DNA of 5,052 bases from Veillonellaceae bacterium UBA5809 (GTDB taxonomy: Bacteria > Bacillota > Negativicutes > Veillonellales > Dialisteraceae): NCBI GenBank assembly GCA_002417965.1, contig DIDD01000120.1, forward strand, positions 651 to 5,702. Direction: 5' to 3'. Position numbers and translations under genes: made by a program. Each line of letters opens with the position of its first letter. Position 1 is the stretch's first letter. Below the pieces are notes generated by a model that worked only from the letters and a program-made list of their open reading frames with translations, made no database searches and was not told where the DNA came from. Positions 1-5,052 of this stretch are shown piece by piece.

Positions 1-361
1 CCGGCACAAGCTCCCTCAGACGGACTGTATAAATCCAATAAGAAACAGGCTCTTTCCCCCCGCTTCCCGTATAAAAAGAAGACTCTGCATCCGCATGCAT
101 AACCTCTCCGCCGTCAGTTTTCCGGTAGTCCAGGGATGCCCCTTTCATTTCACGGCGGCTCTGCCACATAACATTCCTCCCCGAAGCGTTGTCTGCCGCC
201 GCTGTCTGGCGGACCCACAGATCACCGTCCTGAAAAGAAGGTCCGCCGTCCCGCAGACAACCTGACAGACCCGGAATAATCACTGCCGCCGCCATAACAA
301 ACCCCAACAGAGTATGTATACTTTTCTTGCCCAAAAAGAAAAATCTTTTTTTATGATTCAT
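1..361 (-). CDS. Putative lipoprotein, N-terminal part of a purple acid phosphatase-like metallophosphoesterase (partial)
   Basis: The frame is open from an ATG at 361 to the window edge, giving 120 residues of an incomplete protein. The N-terminus is a lipoprotein signal: basic residues HKKR and KK within the first 13, a hydrophobic stretch at about 18-33, and a lipobox LSGC with Cys35 as the predicted lipidated residue. After it, VRQTAAADNASGRNVMWQS (50-68), a DYR at 78-80 and YTVRLRELVP (111-120) match the pattern of the N-terminal fibronectin-like domain of bacterial purple acid phosphatases (typically 'sRTiMWqs...veYR...h.v.L.gL.PGT.Y.Y'). The metal-binding catalytic domain would follow outside the window, so the phosphatase assignment is an inference from this domain. 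The product should be anchored on the outer side of the cytoplasmic membrane or in an envelope lipoprotein position. The gene starts 13 bases after the rsmG stop and is probably co-transcribed with it. An alternative is a lipoprotein with an unrelated Fn3-like domain. Confidence 0.72.
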   Translation of the reverse strand, partial: MNHKKRFFFLGKKSIHTLLGFVMAAAVIIPGLSGCLRDGGPSFQDGDLWVRQTAAADNASGRNVMWQSRREMKGASLDYRKTDGGEVMHADAESSFYTGSGGKEPVSYWIYTVRLRELVP

Positions 362-372
362 TTTTTATCATA

Positions 373-376
373 TCCT
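373..376 (-). promoter_or_regulatory. Ribosome binding site of the lipoprotein gene, overlapping the rsmG stop codon
   Basis: AGGA at 376-373 on the minus strand lies 11 bases before the ATG at 361 and shares bases with the rsmG TAG stop (377-375). The spacing is slightly long. It supports the start at 361. The other nearby ATG, at 371, is in a different frame and reaches a stop after six codons. The arrangement suggests translation coupled to rsmG. Confidence 0.5.
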
Positions 377-1082
377 ATCCGATGATCGGATTTCTTTCTG
401 CAATCCCTGTTTTTCTGGGATAACTCTTCGGAGTCGCCTTTTCTTTCCTGAAATAGAAAATGCAGCGGCGGCTTCCGTCAGGAAGGAGCAGATCTTTCTC
501 CTTCTCCAATACGCCTCCCATGAGTTCAAGGACCTTCCCCGACTGCTCCAGTTCCTTTTTCCCCGCTGGTCCCTTCATTGCGGCCATGATCCCCCCCACC
601 TTGACATAAGGAATGGTCCATTCCAGCAGAACCGGCAGAGATTTAACAGCACGGGCAGTGACAACATCAAAAGTTTCACGGAGCTTTCTTCGCTTTCCGC
701 CTTCTTCCGCACGCATGTGAACCGCTCTGATATTCTTAATATGCATTTCTTCTGCGGTTTCCTCCAAAAACCGGATCCGTTTATCCAGAGAATCCATCAG
801 CAGGAAACGCATATCCGGCCGGATGATGGCCAGCACCATACCGGGAAATCCCCCGCCGGTTCCCATATCCAGGCAGCGCCCGTTGACAGGAAAAAATTCC
901 TCCTCATAAACCGTCAGAGAATCATATACATTCCGCATCAGACTCTGGTCCTTCTCTTTGAATCCTGTCAGATTAACCGCCTTGTTGCGCTTCATGACCG
1001 CTTCATTATAAGCCGCCAGCAGAGCTGCCGTACTGGCGGTCATTGTCACGCCGCTGCTCCTCAATAATTCAGTGTCCGTCAT
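375..1082 (-). CDS. rsmG: 16S rRNA (guanine527-N7)-methyltransferase RsmG
   Basis: A 235-residue, full-length cytoplasmic SAM-dependent methyltransferase that places m7G at position 527 of 16S rRNA in the 530 loop of the small subunit. Visible family motifs are NLTG (37-40), DSL (54-56), the SAM-binding motif I LDMGTGGGFPG (71-81), the acidic end of strand 2 at MDS (96-98), RAEE (124-127), FDVVTARAV (138-146), VKVGG followed by MKG, and a C-terminal TPKSYPRKTG-type tail, which is the classic end of this family. The residue before the DSL motif, usually His (as in KHilDSL), is Asn51 here. The ATG start overlaps the mnmG stop as ATGA, which points to translational coupling. Purine-rich GGAGAGGGGG about 12 bases upstream can act as its ribosome binding site. 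An in-frame GTG at codon 12 follows a good GAGGAG, but starting there would remove a normal part of the N-terminal helix, so the first ATG is preferred. rsmG lies in its standard Firmicutes position after mnmG. Confidence 0.97.
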   Translation of the reverse strand: MTDTELLRSSGVTMTASTAALLAAYNEAVMKRNKAVNLTGFKEKDQSLMRNVYDSLTVYEEEFFPVNGRCLDMGTGGGFPGMVLAIIRPDMRFLLMDSLDKRIRFLEETAEEMHIKNIRAVHMRAEEGGKRRKLRETFDVVTARAVKSLPVLLEWTIPYVKVGGIMAAMKGPAGKKELEQSGKVLELMGGVLEKEKDLLLPDGSRRCIFYFRKEKATPKSYPRKTGIAERNPIIG

Positions 1083-2965
1083 TCCGATTTTGTTCCCCCT
1101 CTCCTCTGCCGCTGCTCTAGAATAATCATCAGGACAGAAATATCCGCCGGAGAAACCCCGGAGATGCGGCTGGCCTGTCCCAGAGACCGTGGTTTGACAC
1201 GGTCCAGTTTCTGCCGTGCCTCCATGGAAATCCCCTTGATATCTCCATAATCCATATTTTCAGGAAGCAGCTTGGACTCCATCCGCTGTGCCTTCCGCAC
1301 CGCCTCTTCCTGCCTTGCAATATATCCTTCATATTTGACGGAAATCTCCATCTCCTCTGATGTATCCCTGTCAAATACAGGACATCCCATAAATTCCGTC
1401 ATCTGCCGGTAAGTAACCTCAGGACGTTTCAGGATCTGATCCGCCCCGACGCCTGTAGAAATAGGGGCCGTCCCCATCCTGGCCAAAGCTCCGTTAACCG
1501 TCTCCGTAGGCGTAAACCGCTGTGTCCGTATATAATGCATGGCATCCTCCAGATTCCGCTTCCGCTCTGTAAACCGGCGGTAGCGCTCTTCAGTGACCAG
1601 CCCGATATCATGCCCCTTTTCCGTGAGGCGCAGATCTGCATTGTCCTGACGGAGGATCAGCCTGTATTCACTGCGGCTGGTCATCATCCGGTACGGTTCA
1701 TTCGTCCCCTTGGTGACCAGATCATCAATCAGGGCCCCTACATAAGCCTCCGCACGGGTCAGCACAAACGGCGGCTTATGCTGGATTTTCAACGCTGCAT
1801 TAATACCCGCCATCAGTCCCTGGGCCGCTGCTTCCTCGTATCCGGACGTCCCGTTGGACTGTCCGGCTGAATAAAGACCGGGGATTTTTTTCGTTTCCAG
1901 TGTCGGATACAGCTGCAGCGGATCCAGCAGATCATACTCAATGGCATAAGCCGGCCGCATGATCTTCATATCCTCCAGTCCCGGTATCGTCCGCAGAAAA
2001 GCATACTGCACATCAATGGGCATAGACGTGGACATGCCCTGCACATACATTTCATGAGTATCCAGTCCCTCCGGTTCGATAAAGAGCTGATGCCTCTTCT
2101 TATCGGCAAACCGGACCACCTTATCCTCGATAGACGGGCAGTAACGGGCGCCTACCCCGTGGATCTTGCCCGAAAACATGGGCGCACGCTGCAGATTCGC
2201 CCGGATAATATCATGAGTAGTCTCATTCGTATACGTCAGCCAGCAGTCCCTCTGATTCCGGTCTTCTCTTTCATTCATGAAAGAAAACGCATGATGCTCC
2301 GGATCTCCTTTTTCCAGCTTCATCCGTTCCGGATGAAGACTCCGCATATCCACCCGGCTGGGAGTTCCCGTCTTAAACCGGAGGATCTTTAGACCATGCT
2401 CCCGCAGTTTGTCAGACAGACCATAACTGGGACGCATGCCGCTAGGCCCGCCTTCATACATGGTTTCACCGATAATAATACGGCTGTCCAGATACGTGCC
2501 CGTGCATAAAATCACCGCCGGCGCCCGGTACAGCTCATGGAGCTCCGTAATAATTCCTGCCGCCCGTCCGTTCTCCACTAAAATATCCGTCACCATGAGC
2601 TGCTTTACATCCAGCCCTTCGGTATTCTCCACCTTCTGCTTCATCCACCGGTGATAATAATTTTTATCCGACTGGGCCCGCAGCGCATACACCGCCGGAC
2701 CCTTGCCCCGGTTAAGCATACGCATCTGGATGGCCGTCGCATCCGCAGCGATTCCCATCTCTCCGCCCAACGCATCAATTTCCCGTACCAGATGACTCTT
2801 TCCGGGACCTCCAATGGCCGGATTACACGGCATCATGGCTATATTGTCCAAAGAAATTGTACACAGCAGCGTGCGGCATCCCATACGGGCAGCGGCCAGC
2901 GCCGCTTCACATCCGGCATGACCGGCGCCCACCACAATCACATCATATGAATCAATCAAATACAT
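1079..2965 (-). CDS. mnmG: tRNA uridine-5-carboxymethylaminomethyl modification enzyme MnmG (GidA)
   Basis: A 628-residue FAD-dependent enzyme that with MnmE adds the carboxymethylaminomethyl (or aminomethyl) group to C5 of wobble U34 in tRNAs reading split codon boxes. It uses FAD, NADH and methylene-tetrahydrofolate. The dinucleotide-binding GAGHAG is at 13-18, PCNPAIGG at 46-53 with the conserved Cys47, a second conserved Cys276 in the YCPSIEDK signature (275-282), and the signature AGQSNGTSGYEEAAAQG at 367-383. The C-terminal helical domain that binds MnmE and tRNA is complete, with SLGQASRISGVSP near the end. One small oddity is Ala273 in place of the usual Pro before RYCPSIEDK. The start is set at the ATG at 2965, because the protein then begins MYLIDSYDVIVVGAG as is normal for the family and a strong AAGGA precedes it. 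A GTG at 3007 would add 14 basic, unconserved residues. The gene follows mnmE by 59 bases and overlaps rsmG by ATGA. Confidence 0.97.
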   Translation of the reverse strand: MYLIDSYDVIVVGAGHAGCEAALAAARMGCRTLLCTISLDNIAMMPCNPAIGGPGKSHLVREIDALGGEMGIAADATAIQMRMLNRGKGPAVYALRAQSDKNYYHRWMKQKVENTEGLDVKQLMVTDILVENGRAAGIITELHELYRAPAVILCTGTYLDSRIIIGETMYEGGPSGMRPSYGLSDKLREHGLKILRFKTGTPSRVDMRSLHPERMKLEKGDPEHHAFSFMNEREDRNQRDCWLTYTNETTHDIIRANLQRAPMFSGKIHGVGARYCPSIEDKVVRFADKKRHQLFIEPEGLDTHEMYVQGMSTSMPIDVQYAFLRTIPGLEDMKIMRPAYAIEYDLLDPLQLYPTLETKKIPGLYSAGQSNGTSGYEEAAAQGLMAGINAALKIQHKPPFVLTRAEAYVGALIDDLVTKGTNEPYRMMTSRSEYRLILRQDNADLRLTEKGHDIGLVTEERYRRFTERKRNLEDAMHYIRTQRFTPTETVNGALARMGTAPISTGVGADQILKRPEVTYRQMTEFMGCPVFDRDTSEEMEISVKYEGYIARQEEAVRKAQRMESKLLPENMDYGDIKGISMEARQKLDRVKPRSLGQASRISGVSPADISVLMIILEQRQRRGGTKSE

Positions 2966-2975
2966 GATAAAAAAG

Positions 2976-2980
2976 TCCTT
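2976..2980 (-). promoter_or_regulatory. Ribosome binding site deciding the mnmG start
   Basis: AAGGA at 2980-2976 (within GGGAGAAAGAAGGA) lies 10 bases before the ATG at 2965. The alternative GTG at 3007 has only a weak GGAA too far upstream. Together with the family's usual N-terminus this favours the ATG. The sequence between the genes also contains a small CTCCC-A-GGGAG hairpin just before the site. Confidence 0.6.
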
Positions 2981-3024
2981 CTTTCTCCCTGGGAGTTTCT
3001 CTCGCACTTATATAAAAGCTTCCG

Positions 3025-4404
3025 TTATTTGCCTACACAAAACTGGCTGAATATAGAATGGATCAGTTCCTCATCCATGGTCTCGCCTGTGATGCTGCCC
3101 AGATCATTCCAGGCCTCTGACAGATCCACAGTAATGCAGTCGGCAGGCATCCCCGCCATGCAGGACTTCTCCGCCCTCTCCACAGACGCCGATGCCTTTC
3201 TGACCAGATCCATATGGCGCTCATTCATCAGATAAAGCTCCCGCCCGGCCTCTGCATCCTGGCCTTCCGCCATATGCCGCAGCTCCTGCTCCAGACTGTC
3301 CATGCCCCTGCCCGAACGGGCTGACAGCTCTACCAGCGGGACGCTGCCGGCTATGGAGCGTATATCCTGCTCCGTCACCGCCGCAGGCAGATCCGATTTA
3401 TTGACAATAACCACCGCGCGCCGTCCCTTCAGCCGCGCCAGCAGCTTCCGGTCTTCTTCCTCCAGCGGCTCCGCCCCGTTGATAACTGCAAGAATCAGAT
3501 CCGCCTGTTCCAGAAAATGGCGTGTCTTCTCCACGCCGATCTTCTCTGCCTGATCCTCCGTCCGGCGCAGCCCGGCCGTATCCATAAGAACCAGCGGCAC
3601 ACCGCCGACAGAAATTGTTTCCTCAATCGTATCCCGGGTCGTTCCGGGAATATCCGTCACAATAGCCCGGTCCTCCTGCAGCAGTGCATTCAGAAGACTG
3701 GATTTGCCCACATTGGGCCGTCCCGCAATGACCGTCCGCATACCGTCTCTTATAAAACGTCCTGTCTCAGACCTTTTTATAAGACGCTGCAGATCAGCCC
3801 CGATCGGTTGCAGACGGACCGAGATCTCCTGCAGGGTCATATCCTCCAGATCCTCCTCAGGAAAATCAATCGTTACCTCCAGACGGGTAATTAAATCCTT
3901 CAGCTTGTCCCTGACTCCATGGACAAAAGAAGACAGAGCCCCCGACAGATGCGTTTCCGCCTGCACCAGAGCCGCATCGCCCCGGGCGCGGATAATATCC
4001 ATGACCGCCTCAGCCTGGGCCAGATCAAGACGTCCGTTTAAAAAAGCCCGTTCCGTGAACTCTCCGCGCTGGGCGGGAACTGCCCCGAAATGCCAGGCCA
4101 GGCGCAGCGTCCTGCGGAGTGCCGCCATACTGCCGTGGATCTGTATCTCCACCACATCTTCCCCGGTATAAGAATGGGGACCCTTCATAAAAACGCCTAA
4201 TCCTTCATCGATCAGCGTATCCCCGTCTGCCACATGGCCGTAATGCATGGAAAAGGGCGGCACTTCTCCAAATTGCTTTCCGTTTTTCATTCTGAAAATA
4301 TGATTGCCCACAGAAAGAGCATCTTTTCCGCTGATGCGGACAATGCCGATTCCCCCTTCTCCGGGAGCTGTTGCCGTGGACGCAATGGTTGTTTCCCTAT
4401 ACAT
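3025..4404 (-). CDS. mnmE: tRNA modification GTPase MnmE (TrmE)
   Basis: A 459-residue, full-length G protein activated by dimerisation; it partners MnmG in the U34 tRNA modification and binds the folate-linked one-carbon donor. The N-terminal tetrahydrofolate-binding domain covers about 1-120 (APGEGGIGIVRISG at 13-26, HSYTGEDVVEI at 77-87, GEFTERAFLNGRLDL at 114-128). A helical domain split around the GTPase domain follows. The GTPase motifs are G1 GRPNVGKSS (228-236), G2 GTTRD (254-258), G3 DTAG (275-278), G4 NKSD (335-338) and G5 SAR (361-363). The protein ends in FCVGK with the conserved Cys456. The ATG at 4404 is preceded by AAGGGGA at 4417-4411 with 6 bases of spacing, a strong ribosome binding site, and gives the expected N-terminus. 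A sigma70-like promoter lies about 30 bases upstream. The usual upstream neighbours in this part of Firmicutes genomes (rnpA, yidC, jag) are not in the window; a broken acetyltransferase gene is there instead. Confidence 0.98.
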   Translation of the reverse strand: MYRETTIASTATAPGEGGIGIVRISGKDALSVGNHIFRMKNGKQFGEVPPFSMHYGHVADGDTLIDEGLGVFMKGPHSYTGEDVVEIQIHGSMAALRRTLRLAWHFGAVPAQRGEFTERAFLNGRLDLAQAEAVMDIIRARGDAALVQAETHLSGALSSFVHGVRDKLKDLITRLEVTIDFPEEDLEDMTLQEISVRLQPIGADLQRLIKRSETGRFIRDGMRTVIAGRPNVGKSSLLNALLQEDRAIVTDIPGTTRDTIEETISVGGVPLVLMDTAGLRRTEDQAEKIGVEKTRHFLEQADLILAVINGAEPLEEEDRKLLARLKGRRAVVIVNKSDLPAAVTEQDIRSIAGSVPLVELSARSGRGMDSLEQELRHMAEGQDAEAGRELYLMNERHMDLVRKASASVERAEKSCMAGMPADCITVDLSEAWNDLGSITGETMDEELIHSIFSQFCVGK

Positions 4405-4433
4405 AATGAATCCCCTTCCGCCTTCTATTCTTT

Positions 4434-4462
4434 ATTTTATCAAAGAAACAGCCATTATCCAA
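4434..4462 (-). promoter_or_regulatory. Predicted promoter of the mnmE-mnmG-rsmG operon
   Basis: On the minus strand, TTGGAT (4462-4457) and TAAAAT (4439-4434) are separated by 17 bases. The -10 box matches the sigma70 consensus at 5 of 6 positions and is preceded by TGA, giving an extended -10 (TGn). The -35 box matches at only 3 of 6. A transcript would begin near 4427, leaving a leader of about 20-25 bases with the mnmE ribosome binding site. This position, just after a possible terminator, is where an operon promoter would be expected. Confidence 0.45.
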
Positions 4463-4497
4463 ACAAATCCGCAAATTTCCGCCTTCCCGCTCCGTAC

Positions 4498-4528
4498 AAA
4501 AAAGCCCAAAGAGGAACAGACGGTTCCT
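4498..4528 (-). terminator. Possible rho-independent terminator after the GNAT pseudogene
   Basis: Minus-strand AGGAAC (4528-4523), a 5-base loop CGTCT and GTTCCT (4517-4512) form a perfect 6-bp stem, and a run of six T follows at 4503-4498. Eight bases separate the stem from the T run, which is longer than ideal and lowers confidence. Its place immediately after the ancestral stop of the broken gene (4532-4530) and before the mnmE promoter fits a terminator that once insulated the two units. Confidence 0.38.
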
Positions 4529-4529
4529 T

Positions 4530-4912
4530 TCACCTTCCGCTGCCGGGCAGCTCCTCCGCCATAAAAGAGAAGACAGGGAGATCCCCAGGCGGCATACCTG
4601 CTCTTCCCGTACTTTCCCATATCCCCGGTACAGAAAAATGGTCCTGCGGCAGCCGGCACATGGGCCGTTATCCTTATTGTTTCTTTTCGTGATTCAAGCC
4701 GGCTGCATAAAAGAGAATCCGCTCTCCTATGTACATCTCCGGTCTTCCGCAATCCGCATCCAATTCCAGGAGCGCCCATGCACAGAACTGCTCCTCCGTA
4801 TAATCCCCGCAGCCAGGAGTATGCACAGACTCATAAAACAAATTCATCACCGTGCCGGACGGTACCGTCTGAGTACTGCGGGCACAGTCCCTTTTCCCCC
4901 GCAGAAAACCAT
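4530..4912 (-). pseudogene. Decayed YafP-like GNAT family N-acetyltransferase
   Basis: No single frame is a good protein, but pieces in successive minus-strand frames line up with a small GNAT acetyltransferase (intact relatives are about 150 residues and move an acetyl group from acetyl-CoA). In order: LRRYRPA (about 4873-4853) in the frame of the ATG at 4912; then, in another frame, VMNLFYESVHTPGCGDY and TEEQFCAWA (4850-4773), the N-terminal YafP-like signature; then in a third frame ADSLLCSRLE and ITAHVPAAAGPFF (about 4722-4634); then LYRGYGKVREEQVCRLGISL (from about 4633); then MAEELPGSGR and a TGA at 4532-4530. At least four frame breaks are needed. About 30 codons between CAWA and ADSLL are missing, including the glycine-rich acetyl-CoA loop, so the product cannot be active. 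The start at 4912 has AAGGGA 8 bases upstream; a GTG at 4885 is an alternative. The former promoter is retained at 4959-4987. The fragments are strong evidence of ancestry, but the exact ancestral protein is inferred. Confidence 0.75.
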
Positions 4913-4920
4913 AATAAATA

Positions 4921-4926
4921 TCCCTT
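4921..4926 (-). promoter_or_regulatory. Ribosome binding site of the GNAT pseudogene
   Basis: AAGGGA at 4926-4921 is 8 bases before the ATG at 4912, which is in frame with the first recognisable GNAT segment (LRRYRPA). This marks the likely ancestral start. It would give a N-terminal extension of about 13 residues before the conserved part, a little longer than usual for the family. Confidence 0.45.
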
Positions 4927-4946
4927 CTTGAATCCCTGAAGACACA

Positions 4947-4974
4947 TATGCTGTGTGCATTGTACCACAGCATA
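4947..4974. repeat. Perfect 9-bp inverted repeat over the pseudogene promoter, candidate operator
   Basis: Minus-strand TATGCTGTG (4974-4966), a 10-base centre containing the -10 hexamer TACAAT, and CACAGCATA (4955-4947) form a perfect dyad of 28 bases. A dyad centred on the -10 and covering the probable start point is typical of a repressor binding site that blocks RNA polymerase. No regulator gene is visible in the window. It could instead fold as an RNA hairpin, but the arms straddle the predicted start site, so only part of it would be transcribed. Confidence 0.5.
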
Positions 4975-4987
4975 CATCCCCGGACAA
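4959..4987 (-). promoter_or_regulatory. Predicted promoter of the GNAT pseudogene
   Basis: On the minus strand, TTGTCC (4987-4982) and TACAAT (4964-4959) are spaced by 17 bases. The -10 matches the consensus at 5 of 6 positions with an extended TGG in front, and the -35 matches at 4 of 6. Transcription would start near 4952, about 40 bases before the ATG at 4912. An inverted repeat overlaps the -10 and the start site, and a second short one overlaps the -35, which suggests the promoter was regulated. Confidence 0.5.
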
Positions 4988-4994
4988 ACTCCGG
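4980..4994. repeat. Short inverted repeat over the -35 box
   Basis: CCGGA, a 5-base centre and TCCGG form a perfect 5-bp dyad that contains the predicted -35 hexamer TTGTCC on the minus strand. Short dyads like this arise by chance fairly often, so it is recorded mainly because of its position beside the longer dyad at the -10. Confidence 0.25.
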
Positions 4995-5002
4995 TTATAT
5001 AC

Positions 5003-5018
5003 AAAAATCCCCGGATTT
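5003..5018 (-). terminator. Weak terminator-like hairpin at the window edge
   Basis: Minus-strand AAATCC and GGATTT are perfect complements around a 2-base centre (5 pairs with a 4-base loop if the loop is opened), followed by two further T, making a TTTTT tract. It could end a gene lying beyond base 5052, but the stem is short and AT-rich. The outer arms CTCCGG (4989-4994) and CCGGAG (5044-5049) could enclose it in a larger structure. No coding sequence is supported in 4988-5052. Confidence 0.22.
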
Positions 5019-5052
5019 CATGCATCAGATTGACACATAAAACCCGGAGATA

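Noticed and set aside
379..389. CCGAT-G-ATCGG dyad at the end of rsmG as a terminator
   Set aside because: The stem is only 5 bp around one base, it lies in coding sequence and there is no T run directly after it on the minus strand; it probably arises by chance.
3007..3021. TATATA-like -10 sequence in the mnmE-mnmG gap as an internal promoter
   Set aside because: No acceptable -35 element lies at 16-18 bases; the nearest TTGTGT is about 20 bases away.
3517..4171. Long plus-strand ORFs opposite mnmE (and similar ones opposite mnmG and rsmG)
   Set aside because: They are antisense shadows of highly conserved genes, with low-complexity or unbalanced composition and no recognisable domains.
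4432..4779. A 115-residue minus-strand ORF as an intact gene
   Set aside because: It contains the GNAT segment SLLCSRLE to GPFF, but the rest is out of frame with the family, it has no good ribosome site, and it runs through the terminator-like hairpin and the mnmE promoter.
4674..4973. A 99-residue minus-strand ORF as an intact gene
   Set aside because: Only its middle (VMNLFYESVHT...CAWA) resembles a GNAT protein. Its ATG lies inside the predicted promoter and dyad, its N-terminal part does not match the family, and the continuation of the family is in other frames.
4831..5025. A 64-residue minus-strand ORF upstream of the pseudogene
   Set aside because: It crosses the promoter and dyad, has no family resemblance, and ends at an out-of-frame stop inside the pseudogene.

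Overview
The window holds a bacterial housekeeping operon read entirely on the minus strand, so transcription runs from high to low coordinates. The order is a decayed GNAT acetyltransferase gene (4530-4912), mnmE (3025-4404), mnmG (1079-2965), rsmG (375-1082), and the first 120 codons of a lipoprotein gene that leaves the window at base 1. The mnmE-mnmG-rsmG order, the protein sequences and the Firmicutes-type motifs fit a low-to-mid GC Firmicute. My best guess is the Negativicutes (Veillonellaceae relatives such as Dialister or Megasphaera), but this rests on general resemblance and was not tested.

Core operon: MnmE and MnmG form the complex that modifies the wobble uridine of certain tRNAs (the cmnm5U34 pathway), and RsmG methylates G527 of 16S rRNA. 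All three are full length with their catalytic motifs intact. mnmG and rsmG overlap by ATGA. mnmE and mnmG are separated by a 59-base linker. MnmG most likely starts at an ATG at 2965, not at the upstream GTG at 3007.

Downstream end (1-374): 13 bases after the rsmG stop begins a gene whose product has a lipoprotein signal peptide (lipobox LSGC) followed by what looks like the N-terminal beta-sandwich domain of a purple acid phosphatase / metallophosphoesterase. Its catalytic domain lies outside the window.

Upstream region (4405-5052): this roughly 650-base stretch has no intact gene. Read across frames, it contains a recognisable YafP-like GNAT acetyltransferase broken by at least four frame disruptions. 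Two of these look like single-base losses in T runs and one comes with a loss of about 30 codons. The dead gene keeps a convincing promoter with an overlapping 9-bp inverted repeat that looks like an operator, a good ribosome binding site, and a possible terminator after its stop. A separate sigma70-like extended -10 promoter sits just before mnmE. I saw no defence system, mobile element, CRISPR array, tRNA or rRNA gene. The most interesting part is the relic gene and its retained control region.
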